From Azoarcus indigens (GTDB lineage Bacteria > Pseudomonadota > Gammaproteobacteria > Burkholderiales > Rhodocyclaceae), in contig NZ_SNVV01000023.1 in NCBI RefSeq assembly GCF_004361735.1, positions 1-64,000 on the forward strand: a DNA stretch of 64,000 nt. Reading direction: 5' to 3'. A program made the translations under genes and the position numbers. The notes beneath the pieces were generated by a model that did not search any database, was not told the DNA's origin, and saw only the letters and a list, made by a program, of their open reading frames with translations. The stretch's first letter is position 1. Each line of letters starts with the position of its first letter. Below are positions 8,269-16,804 of this stretch, in pieces.

Positions 8269-11200
8269 TCAGTAGGCCTCCTGCGGGGCGCCGCCGACGG
8301 CGGATTCGCCGTCGCCCTCGACCAGCCTGCGGGTAGCCGCCTCGCCGAACAGGCGGAACACCACCGGCGTCAGCAGGGTGTCCAGCAGGGTGGAGCTGAT
8401 GAGGCCGCCGAAGATCACCACCGCCACCGGGTGCAGGATCTCCTTGCCCGGGGCGTCCGCCGCCAGCAGCAGCGGCACCAGCGCGAAGGCCGCCACCAGC
8501 GCGGTCATCAGCACCGGCGTCAGGCGTTCCAGCGAACCGCGCACGATCATCGCGTCGCCGAAGGTCTCGCCCTCGAAGCGGCACAGGTTGATGTAGTGGC
8601 TGACCTTGAGGATGCCGTTGCGGGTGGCGATGCCGGCCAGGGTGATGAAGCCCACCATGGAGGCGACCGACAGCGTCACCCCGGCCAGCCACATCGCCAC
8701 CACGCTGCCGATCAGCGCCAGCGGGATGTTGGCCATGATGATCCCGGCCAGCACCGCCGATTTGTAACGCGAGTACAGCACCAGGAAGATCATCGCCAGC
8801 GACACCAGCGACAGGCCGGCGATCAGCCGCGTGGCCTGCTCCTGCGCCTGGAACTGCCCCTCCAGGGTGACGAAGTTGCCGGTGGGCATGGGCGTGCGGG
8901 CGATGACCTCGCGCACGCCGGCGATCACCTTGCTCATGTCGGAGCCATCGGTGTTGGCATACACCACGATGCGGCGGCGGCCGTTCTCGCGCCCGACCTG
9001 GTTGGGGCCGTCGGTTTCCTCCACCGTGGCGATGGCGGACACCGGCAGCCGGCCGGCCGGCGTGTCGATCAGCGTGCGGGCGAGGTCCTGCGGGCTGCGG
9101 CGTTCGTCCGGCAGGCGCAGCACCAGGTCGTAGCGGCGCTGGCCGTCCACGATCTCGGCACCGTGCGAGCCGTCGGTCAGCGCCTGCAGCATGCGCACCG
9201 CCTCGCCGCTGGAGAGGCCGGCCTGGGCCGCCTTGCGGTGGTCCAGGCGCACCGTGATCTGCGGAATCAGCACCTGCTTCTCCACCGTCAGGTCCACCAG
9301 CCCGGGCACCTTCTCCAGCCCCTGGCGCATCTGCTCCGCCAGGCCGCGCAGGGTGTCGATGTCGTCGCCGAAGATCTTCACCGCCACCTGGGCGCGCACG
9401 CCGGACAGCAGGTGGTCCAGCCGGTGCGAGATGGGCTGGCCGATGGCGACCTGGGCCGGCAGCACGACCAGCTTCTGGCGGATGTCCGCCATCACCGCCT
9501 CGCGGTCGCGGCCGGAGGGCTTCAGATCGACGTCGATCTCGGCCGCATGCACGCCTTCGGCATGCTCGTCCAGCTCGGCGCGGCCGGTGCGGCGGCCCAC
9601 CTGGGTCACCTCCGGCACTTCGCGGATCAGCGTTTCCGCCAGCATGCCGAGGCGGTTGGCCTCTTCCAGCGAGGTACCGGGGTTGAGCACCATGCCCAGC
9701 ACCAGCGAGCCCTCGTTGAAGGCCGGCAGGAAGGCGCGCGGGAAGAAGGGCACGCTGGCCGCGGCGGCGGCCACCGCCACCACCGCCACCGCGATCAGCG
9801 CCTTGGCGCGCGGGAAGGACCAGCTCAGCAGCTTGGCGTCCCAGCCCTTCAGCCGGCTCACCAGCGGGCTGTCGCCGTGGTCCAGGCGCTTCATCTTCGG
9901 CAGCAGGTAGCTCGCCAGCACCGGCGTCACCGTCATCGACACCAGCATGGAAGCCAGGATGGAGACGATGTAGGCGATGCCCAGCGGCGAGAACAGCCGG
10001 CCTTCGATGCCCGGCAGCGCGAACAGCGGCACGAACACCAGCACCACGATGGTGGTGGCATAGACGATGCCACTGCGCACCTCCACGCTGGCCTTGGCGA
10101 CGACCTCCAGCAGCGGCAGCGGCTGCGCGGCGGCGCGGTTCTGCTTCAGCCGGCGCAGGATGTTCTCCACGTCCACCACCGCGTCGTCCACCAGCTCGCC
10201 GATGGCGATGGCCAGCCCGCCCAGCGTCATCACGTTGATCGACTGCCCCAGCCAGTGGAACACCAGCGCGGTCACCGCCAGCGACAGCGGAATCGCCACC
10301 AGCGAGATCAGCGTGGTGCGCGCCGACAACAGGAAGGCGAACAGCACGATGGCGACCATGATGGCGCCGTCGCGCAGCGCCTCGGTGACATTGCCGATGG
10401 AGGCGTCGATGAAGTTGGCCTGGCGGAACAGCACCCGCGGCGCCGCCAGCCCGGCCGGCCGGCCCTGCGTCAGCTCGGCCAGCGCGCGCTCGATCTCGCC
10501 GGTGATCTGCACCGTGTCCGCCGCCGGCTGCTTCTGCACGCTGACGATGACCGCCGGCAGGCCGTTGTAGCCGGCGTCGCCGCGCTTCAGGCTGGGGGCG
10601 AAGCGCACCCGCGCCACCTGCTCCAGCAGCACCGGCCGGCCTTCCTTCCAGGCCACCGCCAGGCCCTGCAGATCCTCGACGCGGTTGCTGCGGCCGAGGT
10701 GGCGGATCAGATACTCGCGGCGGTTGAGGTCGATGAAGCCGCCGCCGGCATTGCCGGCGAAGCCGCGCAGCGCCTCCTCCACCTGGTTCAGCGACACGCC
10801 GAACTGCGCCATGCGCGCGGTATCCGGCTCCACCCGCAGGGTGCGCACCTCGCCGCCGATGGGGATGACCTGGGACACGCCGGCGATGGACAGCAGCCGC
10901 GGCCGCAACACGAAGTCGGCATACTCCCGCGCCTGCATGGGCGAGACATACGGCCCCTCGGCCGGCGGTGCTGCCGCCGTCCGGTCCCCCGCGGGGACCG
11001 CAGCCGGCTTGGGGCGGCCCGGCGCCGGCTGCGTTTGCGCGGGGTCGCCGGGCAGGCGCTCCAGCGGCAGCGCGATCAGCATCACCTCGCCCATGATGGA
11101 CGACACCGGCCCCATCATCGGCGTGATGCCGACAGGCAGCTGCTCCCGCACCAGCGCCAGGCGCTCCGCCACCAGCTGGCGGTTGCGGTAGATGTCGGTG

Positions 11201-11499
11201 CCCCAGTCGAACTCGGCATAGACGATGGACAGGCCGACGCCGGACACCGAGCGCACCCGGCTCACCCCCGGCATGCCGCCCAGCGCGGTTTCCAGCGGGA
11301 AGGTGACGAGCTGCTCCACTTCCTCCGGCGCCATGCCGCCGGCTTCGGTCAGCACCGTCACCAGCGGCTTGTTGAGGTCGGGGAAGACATCCACCGGCGT
11401 GCGCCAAGCGGTGACCGCGCCATAGGCCAGCATCAGTGCCGCGATGGCGAGCACCAGCAGGCGGTTCGCGAGGCTGTAACGAACGATCCAGTTGAACAT
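8269..11499 (-). CDS. Heavy-metal efflux RND pump, inner-membrane subunit (CzcA/CusA family)
   Basis: This 1,076-residue RND permease has the expected two repeats of one helix, a large periplasmic loop and five helices. The first helix is at about 10-32. The transmembrane-4 segment carries DDAVVDVENI near residue 435, the position where HME-RND pumps keep the proton-relay acidic residues. The periplasmic loop contains the family's GLDHLLSGVRAQ-like region (here RLDHLLSGVRAQVAVKIFG). It would export metal cations from periplasm and cytoplasm together with the adaptor (11513-12715) and outer-membrane channel (13323-14600) of the same operon. The cation cannot be called: Cu/Ag pumps normally keep a methionine triad and Co/Zn/Cd pumps other acidic residues, and I could not settle this by eye. 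A GAGG lies before the ATG. Confidence 0.9.
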   Translation of the reverse strand: MFNWIVRYSLANRLLVLAIAALMLAYGAVTAWRTPVDVFPDLNKPLVTVLTEAGGMAPEEVEQLVTFPLETALGGMPGVSRVRSVSGVGLSIVYAEFDWGTDIYRNRQLVAERLALVREQLPVGITPMMGPVSSIMGEVMLIALPLERLPGDPAQTQPAPGRPKPAAVPAGDRTAAAPPAEGPYVSPMQAREYADFVLRPRLLSIAGVSQVIPIGGEVRTLRVEPDTARMAQFGVSLNQVEEALRGFAGNAGGGFIDLNRREYLIRHLGRSNRVEDLQGLAVAWKEGRPVLLEQVARVRFAPSLKRGDAGYNGLPAVIVSVQKQPAADTVQITGEIERALAELTQGRPAGLAAPRVLFRQANFIDASIGNVTEALRDGAIMVAIVLFAFLLSARTTLISLVAIPLSLAVTALVFHWLGQSINVMTLGGLAIAIGELVDDAVVDVENILRRLKQNRAAAQPLPLLEVVAKASVEVRSGIVYATTIVVLVFVPLFALPGIEGRLFSPLGIAYIVSILASMLVSMTVTPVLASYLLPKMKRLDHGDSPLVSRLKGWDAKLLSWSFPRAKALIAVAVVAVAAAAASVPFFPRAFLPAFNEGSLVLGMVLNPGTSLEEANRLGMLAETLIREVPEVTQVGRRTGRAELDEHAEGVHAAEIDVDLKPSGRDREAVMADIRQKLVVLPAQVAIGQPISHRLDHLLSGVRAQVAVKIFGDDIDTLRGLAEQMRQGLEKVPGLVDLTVEKQVLIPQITVRLDHRKAAQAGLSSGEAVRMLQALTDGSHGAEIVDGQRRYDLVLRLPDERRSPQDLARTLIDTPAGRLPVSAIATVEETDGPNQVGRENGRRRIVVYANTDGSDMSKVIAGVREVIARTPMPTGNFVTLEGQFQAQEQATRLIAGLSLVSLAMIFLVLYSRYKSAVLAGIIMANIPLALIGSVVAMWLAGVTLSVASMVGFITLAGIATRNGILKVSHYINLCRFEGETFGDAMIVRGSLERLTPVLMTALVAAFALVPLLLAADAPGKEILHPVAVVIFGGLISSTLLDTLLTPVVFRLFGEAATRRLVEGDGESAVGGAPQEAY

Positions 11500-11512
11500 G
11501 GCCGGGCCTCGC

Positions 11513-12715
11513 TCAACGGATCTGCGCAATCAGCGGCGCACCCTGCACCACCACGCGGTTGTCAGCGCCCAGGCCATGGGTGATCACCACCCGGCTGGCA
11601 TCCAGCGGCCGGTACTGCACCGGCTGCGGAATGTAGCGCTCGGCGCCGGACTTGATCCAGACGATGGGCTCGTTGGCCGGGTTGCGCACCACCGCTTCCG
11701 CCGGCAGCACGAAACCCCTGGTGCGCTCGGCCAGCGCCGCCACCACCGTCACCGGCTGGCCGACAGCCAGCGGCAGCGCCGGCGCGGCCTTGCCAGCGCC
11801 AGGGGTGTTGGCGCCCTCCTCCTTCGCCACGCCGCGGAAGGTCAGCGGCAATACGCCGTCGCGCAGGCTGCGGGCGGAGCCGACCAGCTGCAGCGCCACC
11901 GCCGGCGCTTCCACCACCCGGGCGCTCTCGACCTTGGCCGCCAGCGCCGGATCGGCCACCGTGGCTTCGATCAGCACCCGCGCCGGGTCCACCACTTCGT
12001 AGAGGATGTCGCGCGCTTCCACCACCTGGCCGGCGACCACCTCGGCGCGGGCGATCACGCCATCCATCGGTGCCTTCAGCGCCTCGCGGCCTTGCAGCGC
12101 GCCGCCCATGCGGCGCTCGCGCGCCTGCAGGCTTTCCAGCTCGGCGCGGGCGGCGTCTATCTCCTTGCGCGGCACCGTGCCGGCCAGCCCTTGCAGCCGC
12201 GACAGGCGCTGCTCGGCCAGCGCGCGGTTATTGCGCACCTCCACCAGCAGAGCCTGCTGCTCGGCCAGGGCGAAAGGCTCGGGCTGGTAGCGCAGCCAGG
12301 CCAGCACCTCACCGGCGCGCACCCCCTGGCCGGCCAACGGCAGGCCCTTGGGGCCGGGCTCGATGCGGCCGGCGTACATCGGCTGCACCCGGCCGCCGGC
12401 GTTGGGGTCCATCACCACCCGGCCGGAGAGTTCCACGGTGACGGCGGCTTCGCTTTCCTCGGCGAAGCGGGTGCGGATTTCCATGCGGCGCTGGGCGGCT
12501 ACCGGCACGTTCACGCTGCCATCGGGCAGGCGGGCGAGGCCGGAAGCATTCACCGTGGCACCGGGGGCATCCAGGTGTTCGCCATTGGGACCGTGGGCGC
12601 CGGGCGAGGCCAGGGCGGCGGCGGGAAATACCAGGGAAAGCGAGAGGGCCAGCGCGCCCCGGGCTAACGCGCCCCGGGCTGACGCGCCCCGAGCGAGAGG
12701 AATCGGGCGGTTCAT
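11513..12715 (-). CDS. RND efflux periplasmic adaptor (CzcB/CusB family)
   Basis: This 400-residue membrane-fusion protein has a signal peptide ending near ALAS at 37, then SPGAHGPNGEHLD (37-49), an N-terminal beta-barrel part, an alpha-hairpin at about 155-200 (LRYQPEPFALAEQQALLVEV onward) flanked by lipoyl halves, and a C-terminal beta-barrel. Its ATG overlaps the stop of the upstream 204-residue gene as ATGA, so translation is probably coupled. The region before the signal core (residues 9-24, RGASARGALARGALA) is coded by about three 15-bp tandem repeats at 12653-12700, and its length may vary. The SPGAHGPNGEHLD motif also occurs in the upstream protein. Confidence 0.88.
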   Translation of the reverse strand: MNRPIPLARGASARGALARGALALSLSLVFPAAALASPGAHGPNGEHLDAPGATVNASGLARLPDGSVNVPVAAQRRMEIRTRFAEESEAAVTVELSGRVVMDPNAGGRVQPMYAGRIEPGPKGLPLAGQGVRAGEVLAWLRYQPEPFALAEQQALLVEVRNNRALAEQRLSRLQGLAGTVPRKEIDAARAELESLQARERRMGGALQGREALKAPMDGVIARAEVVAGQVVEARDILYEVVDPARVLIEATVADPALAAKVESARVVEAPAVALQLVGSARSLRDGVLPLTFRGVAKEEGANTPGAGKAAPALPLAVGQPVTVVAALAERTRGFVLPAEAVVRNPANEPIVWIKSGAERYIPQPVQYRPLDASRVVITHGLGADNRVVVQGAPLIAQIR

Positions 12716-13326
12716 GCGCGGCCTCCGGTGGGGAAAGCCGGCTTGCGCCGGCGCAGGGCGAGGGTGCCGAGGGCGGCGACGGCGATGACGCCGCCCGCAC
12801 CCCAGGCCAGCGGCGGCAGGCCGCCGCCCGCCTGCGCCGGATCGTGAGCGTGGCCGGCCTGGTCGGCCGCCACCTTGAGGCTGCCATCCACCAGATCGCT
12901 CTCGTCGCCGACGCTGAGGGTGAACAGCAGCGGATGTTCGCCGGGCGCCGCCAGCGCGGCGGTGAAGGCGGCGTCGGCGACCAGGTAATCGCCCTGTTCG
13001 ACGCGGAATACCGCCTGCGTCCTGCGCTCGCCCAGCTCGATCTCGACCTGAGCGTTCAGCACCGGCTCGTTGCTGTCGTAGCGGGCGACGTAGAAGGCGA
13101 ACTGGCCGTGTTCCAGCTTGCCGACCAGCTCGAAGGCCTCGGAGTGGGCCTCCAGCCGCGGGCTGGCGGAGAGGGCGACGGCGGCGGGCGCGGCATCCAG
13201 GTGCTCGCCGTTGGGGCCGTGGGCACCGGGCGAGGCGCTGGCCGGCATGGGCGCGAAGGCGGCAGACGCCGCCAGCAGGGCGCCGGCGAGCAGGCGCCGG
13301 CTGGGGAGTTGCGGTAGGAAAGTCAT
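12712..13326 (-). CDS. Secreted, membrane-anchored accessory protein of the metal-efflux operon
   Basis: This 204-residue protein is encoded between the outer-membrane channel and the adaptor. It overlaps both neighbours by four bases (ATGA at each junction), so it is an integral member of the operon. It has a signal peptide (about 1-31), then SPGAHGPNGEHLD (32-44), shared with the adaptor, a beta-rich domain that may be immunoglobulin-like (about 50-150), a His/Asp linker (HAHDPAQAGG) and a C-terminal membrane helix followed by RRRKPAF. Topology would put the domain in the periplasm, tethered to the inner membrane. A role in metal capture or handing metal to the adaptor is inference from location. 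I do not recognise a characterised family. Confidence 0.75.
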   Translation of the reverse strand: MTFLPQLPSRRLLAGALLAASAAFAPMPASASPGAHGPNGEHLDAAPAAVALSASPRLEAHSEAFELVGKLEHGQFAFYVARYDSNEPVLNAQVEIELGERRTQAVFRVEQGDYLVADAAFTAALAAPGEHPLLFTLSVGDESDLVDGSLKVAADQAGHAHDPAQAGGGLPPLAWGAGGVIAVAALGTLALRRRKPAFPTGGRA

Positions 13327-14600
13327 GGCAGGAATCCGGAAATCTGGTTGAGTCGGGCGCGGGCGAGACCGAGGGCGGCCTGCTGGCGCGCCATCGCAGC
13401 ATCGGCCTGGGCGGCGGCGTTGGCGGCCAGCAGCAGTTCGGGCAGCGAGGCTTCGCCGGCGCGGAAGGCCTTGTCGATGAGGCTGGCGCGTTCGCGCAGC
13501 AGGCCGGTGCGCTTGCCGGCGGCGGCGGCCTGGGCCCGGGCGGCGTCCAGGCCGGCGCGGGCGGCGGCGAGATCGCCTTCCAGCTGCAGGCGCAGGCGCA
13601 TTTCCTCCGCCTGGGCCTGGGCGAGCTCGCCCTGCGCGGCGGCGGCCAGCGGCCGGTTGCGGGCATCGCCGCCGAAAGGCAGGCGCAGGCCGAAGGCCAG
13701 GCTGCGCTCGGCGGCGGCGCCACGCTCGGCCACTTCGCGGCGGTAGCTCACCGTCAGCTCGGGGGCATCGATGACATCGCGGCGCACCACCTCGACTTCG
13801 CGGCGGGCCTTGTCCACCGCCTGGGCGGCACGCTGCAGCGCCGGATGGCCGGCGGGCAGGGCGTCCGCGCTGGCGGGCGCGGGGGCTTCGTCCAGCGCCG
13901 GCAGGGCGTCCAGCCCGGTCAGCGCCAGCCAGCGCGCCTGGGCGGCGAACAGGCGTTCGCGCACCTCGGCCAGGGCGCCTTCGGCGGCCAGGGCTTCGGC
14001 CTCGGCAGCCAGCGCGTCGCTGTGGGCGAGCTCGCCGGCCTGGACGCGGCGGCCAACGTCGGTGGCGATGTCGCGCAGATAGCCGAGCTGGGCTTGCGCC
14101 ACCGCCGCCTCGGCCTGCAGGCCGGCCACCGCCCAGGCGGCTTCGCGCACTTCGCCGGCCAGCTGCAGCCGGCTGGCGCCTTCGTCCGCTTCCGCCAGGG
14201 TGGCGGCGGAGGCGGCCGCCGCCTGGCGCGCGGCGCGCTGGCCGGGCAGCCACAGCGGCAGGGCGAGGCCGACTTCGTTTTCGAGCGCACCGGTGTCCTT
14301 GTGCCAGCGGTCGCTGCGGTGGTTCAGTTCAAGGGCCGGCGGCGCCGGCAGCAGGCTGTCGGCCGCCAGCCGGGCGGCGGCCGCACGCTCGCGCGCTGCC
14401 GCCGCCTCGGTGCCTGCTTGGGTGCGCTGCCAGGCGGCGTCGAGCGCCTGGGCCAGCCCGTGATGGGCCAGCCCGCTATGGGCCAGCCCGCCATGGGCCA
14501 CGGGAGCCATGGGCGCGGCGGTGGGGGTCTGCGCCTGGGCGGCGCAGCACAACATGCTTCCCGCGAGTGCGCAGGAAGTCATCCAGAGTCTGGTTCTCAA
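13323..14600 (-). CDS. TolC-like outer-membrane efflux channel (CzcC/CusC family)
   Basis: This 425-residue outer-membrane factor of the RND system has a signal peptide, an Ala/His-rich segment and two long Ala/Glu/Arg-rich coiled-coil repeats typical of TolC-family proteins (about 60-230 and 260-420), ending in LNQISGFLP. The TTG start at 14600 was chosen because it gives the Arg-containing n-region LRTRLW before the hydrophobic core. An ATG six codons later (14582) is the alternative and lacks that basic region. Residues 28-50 contain three imperfect G-L-A-H units coded by 15-bp tandem repeats near 14454-14500. The stop overlaps the next ATG (ATGA). Confidence 0.85.
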   Translation of the reverse strand: MRTRLWMTSCALAGSMLCCAAQAQTPTAAPMAPVAHGGLAHSGLAHHGLAQALDAAWQRTQAGTEAAAARERAAAARLAADSLLPAPPALELNHRSDRWHKDTGALENEVGLALPLWLPGQRAARQAAAASAATLAEADEGASRLQLAGEVREAAWAVAGLQAEAAVAQAQLGYLRDIATDVGRRVQAGELAHSDALAAEAEALAAEGALAEVRERLFAAQARWLALTGLDALPALDEAPAPASADALPAGHPALQRAAQAVDKARREVEVVRRDVIDAPELTVSYRREVAERGAAAERSLAFGLRLPFGGDARNRPLAAAAQGELAQAQAEEMRLRLQLEGDLAAARAGLDAARAQAAAAGKRTGLLRERASLIDKAFRAGEASLPELLLAANAAAQADAAMARQQAALGLARARLNQISGFLP

Positions 14601-14701
14601 GAGAGTCTCGCCGTGTAGGGGCGCGGCGCGGGACGAAACGCCCTGCGGCCGGCCACCGTTGATCCGCCCCGCGGCGGCCAGCGCCGGCGGGGATGGGGGG
14701 A

Positions 14702-15073
14702 TCAGGCGGCGAGGCGGGGAGGTCGCTTGAAGCGTTCCAGGAAGGGGATGGGCGGCTCGGCGGCGGCGGCCACCTGCAGCGAGGCGCGCGGCAGGCCGGG
14801 CAGCACGATCAGCCCGGCCGGCAGCAGCGCGGCGGCGTAGAGCGCGCCGTCGGCATTCACATGCTTGAGGGAGCTGGGCGAGTCGTCCTGGTGGAAGTGG
14901 CCGTGATCGCCGGCGTGCTGATGTGTGTGGTGGTGATGGGCGCTGCCCTGCCAGTGCAGCAGCGCATGCAGGGCCTGCTCGCCGACGCCGGTGGCGGCCC
15001 ACGCGCCCTGCACCACGACAGCGTGGCAGAGCACGGAAGCAAGCATCAGCAGGAGGAGCAGGCGCTGGGTCAT
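14702..15073 (-). CDS. His-rich secreted protein, CzcI-like
   Basis: This protein has about 123 residues, with a hydrophobic signal segment (MTQRLLLLLMLASVLCHAVV) and a mature part containing a dense histidine cluster (HHHHTHQHAGDHGHFHQ). It ends with a Pro-Phe-L-E-R-F-K-R-P-P-R-L tail. Size, His cluster and the terminal RPPRL-type tail recall CzcI-like proteins found at the head of czc operons, where they are thought to act in periplasmic metal sensing or buffering. It is the first gene of the metal-efflux operon, 101 bases before the channel gene. An ATG three codons upstream (15082) is equally possible. No good ribosome-binding site precedes either. Confidence 0.65.
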   Translation of the reverse strand: MTQRLLLLLMLASVLCHAVVVQGAWAATGVGEQALHALLHWQGSAHHHHTHQHAGDHGHFHQDDSPSSLKHVNADGALYAAALLPAGLIVLPGLPRASLQVAAAAEPPIPFLERFKRPPRLAA

Positions 15074-15189
15074 GAAGACCATTATGGAAGCGGCGCAGCA
15101 GAATCTGTTGCGTTCGCCGCCCGCCGACCGCAATTTCGTTCCAAAGATGGGGGGCGCAGCAGCGTCAACTACCGTCGATGACAGCGTTC

Positions 15190-15250
15190 TGCCGCAGGAA
15201 ACGCCCCGGCGGCAGCGTTTTATGCCGCGGCAGACCATGCTGCCGCGGCA
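15190..15250. promoter_or_regulatory. Cluster of TGCCGC palindromes upstream of the efflux operon
   Basis: The self-complementary 10-mer TGCCGCGGCA occurs twice, at 15223-15232 and 15241-15250, exactly 18 bases apart. A looser dyad CTGCCGC...GCGGCAG lies just to the left (about 15189-15214). The cluster sits between the CzcI-like gene (start 15073, minus) and the end of dmeR, so it is in the promoter region of the efflux operon. The regular spacing suggests an operator array. The regulator is not known. Confidence 0.4.
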
Positions 15251-15275
15251 CCGTTCCGGTATTACCGCAGCCGCC

Positions 15276-15551
15276 TCACTTGAGGTAGGAACGCAGCACG
15301 CCGACCACCCGGTCCAGGTCGGCCTCGCGCTCTGCGGGGCTCTGCCCTTCGGCGCCCAGGTGCTCGCGCAGGTGGCCGTCCAGCACTTCCATCATCAGGC
15401 CATTCACCGCGCCGCGGATGGCGGCGATCTGCTGCAGCACCGCGCCGCACTCCTGCTCCTGCTCCAGCGCCCGCTCCAGCGCGTCCGCCTGCCCGCGGAT
15501 GCGGCGCACCCGGGTGAGCAGCGCTTTCTTGCCCTTGATCGTATGTGCCAT
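15276..15551 (-). CDS. dmeR: DmeR/RcnR-type Ni/Co-responsive repressor
   Basis: This 91-residue all-helical repressor belongs to the CsoR/RcnR/FrmR (DUF156) family. The residues that bind Ni/Co in RcnR are present at the same numbers: His3, Cys35, His60 and His64, with Glu34 and Glu63 beside them. This favours nickel/cobalt sensing over copper (CsoR) or formaldehyde (FrmR, which lacks His64). Apo-protein should bind the TACT-G6-C-AGTA operator at 15727-15741 and release it when metal binds. It is divergent from dmeF with 216 bases between them, as in known dmeR/dmeF pairs. The next gene past its stop is the efflux operon. Confidence 0.85.
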   Translation of the reverse strand: MAHTIKGKKALLTRVRRIRGQADALERALEQEQECGAVLQQIAAIRGAVNGLMMEVLDGHLREHLGAEGQSPAEREADLDRVVGVLRSYLK

Positions 15552-15713
15552 GCGGCGTCCTCAACGCGGTACCCGGCAAAGCCCGGCACGGTAGCAAATC
15601 CGGCGTCTGAATGGGCTGGCCGGCGGGGCAGGAACGGCCGGCGCGCAGCGCGGAATCGGCGGCAGACACGAAACCGCAGCAGGCCGGGGCCGGACTCCGG
15701 GAGCATGCCGGGT

Positions 15714-15742
15714 TTGACCCTCCATATACTGGGGGGCAGTAT
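15714..15742 (+). promoter_or_regulatory. dmeF promoter with RcnR-type operator
   Basis: TACTGGGGGGCAGTA at 15727-15741 matches the RcnR/DmeR operator form TACT-G(6)-N-AGTA, extended to ATACT...AGTAT at 15726-15742. A TTGACC -35 element is at 15714-15719. With a 17-base spacer the -10 would be CAGTAT (15737-15742), which is weak, so the operator overlaps the promoter core. Bound repressor would block dmeF and probably dmeR too. Confidence 0.85.
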
Positions 15743-15767
15743 ACCCGGAACCCTCAGGAGCCCCGCG

Positions 15768-16718
15768 ATGACCCCCACCCTCCCCGCCGCCGAGCGCTGG
15801 CGGCACAGCCACGTCTTCGACGCAGGCAATCCGCTGGCCGAGCGCAACACCCGCTACGCGGTGCTGCTCACCGCCGCCGCCATGGTGGCGGAGATCATCG
15901 GCGGCTGGCTGTTCAACTCGATGGCGCTGCTGGCCGACGGCTGGCACATGAGCTCCCACGCGCTGGCGCTGGGCCTGTCGCTGCTGGCCTACGCCGCCGC
16001 CCGCCGCTACGCCCGCGACCCGCGCTTCGCCTTCGGCACCTGGAAGATCGAGGTGCTGGGCGGCTACACCAGCGCCATCCTGCTGGCCGGCGTGGCGCTG
16101 GCCATGCTGTGGCAGTCCGGCGCGCGCCTGCTGGCGCCGGTGCCCATCCATTACGACCAGGCCATCGCCATCGCGGCGGCCGGCCTGCTGGTGAATCTCG
16201 CCTGCGCCTGGCTGCTGCGCGACGACCATCAGCATCATCATCACGGCCATGAGCACGGCCACGGCCACGAACACGATCGCGGCCATGCGCACCATCACGA
16301 CCTCAACCTGCGCGCAGCCTACTTGCATGTGATCGCCGACGCCGCCACCTCGGTGCTGGCCATCCTCGCCCTGCTGGGCGGCAAGTTGTGGGGCGCCGCC
16401 TGGCTGGACCCGGCGATGGGCATCGCCGGCGCCATCCTGGTCGCCGTGTGGGCCTGGGGCCTGCTGCGCGACAGCGGCCGCGCGCTGCTGGATGCCGAGA
16501 TGGACGCGCCGGTGGTGGCCGAAGTCCGCGCCGCCGTCGCCGCCCTGCCCGAACCGGCGCAGATCAGCGACCTGCACGTCTGGCGCGTGGGCCGCGGCAA
16601 ATACGCCTGCATCCTCGCCGTCGCCTCCGCCGCACCGCTACTGCCGGAAATGCTGAAGGCGCGGCTGGAAGAGCACGAGGAACTGGTGCATGTGACGGTG
16701 GAGGTGAATCCATGGTGA
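15768..16718 (+). CDS. dmeF: CDF-family Co/Ni efflux transporter DmeF
   Basis: This 316-residue cation diffusion facilitator has six predicted membrane helices and a cytoplasmic C-terminal domain with ferredoxin-like character (about 245-316). The metal-site motif D-G-W-H-M-S-S-H, near residues 57-64, has the extra His of the DmeF subgroup. A histidine-rich cytoplasmic loop (about 154-178, many HH, HGH and HEH units) lies between helices 4 and 5. AGGAG at 15756-15760 sets the start. The first residues, WRHSHVFDAGNP, are also typical of DmeF. It exports Co(II) and Ni(II) in exchange for protons. Control is by the adjacent dmeR operator. Confidence 0.9.
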   Translation: MTPTLPAAERWRHSHVFDAGNPLAERNTRYAVLLTAAAMVAEIIGGWLFNSMALLADGWHMSSHALALGLSLLAYAAARRYARDPRFAFGTWKIEVLGGYTSAILLAGVALAMLWQSGARLLAPVPIHYDQAIAIAAAGLLVNLACAWLLRDDHQHHHHGHEHGHGHEHDRGHAHHHDLNLRAAYLHVIADAATSVLAILALLGGKLWGAAWLDPAMGIAGAILVAVWAWGLLRDSGRALLDAEMDAPVVAEVRAAVAALPEPAQISDLHVWRVGRGKYACILAVASAAPLLPEMLKARLEEHEELVHVTVEVNPW

Positions 16719-16804
16719 GGCGAGCTCCAGCCACAAAGAAGTGGCCCTTCTGAGCAGACCGTAAAAAGACTATATTCAGCCCATTCCACTGTCGGGCCAT
16801 CACC

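Noticed and set aside
8188-11583. Very long plus-strand open frame (over 1,100 codons) opposite the RND pump
   Set aside because: It is a mirror of the GC-rich pump gene: His/Arg/Gln-rich, no family signature and no ribosome-binding site. The minus-strand product is a clear RND permease.
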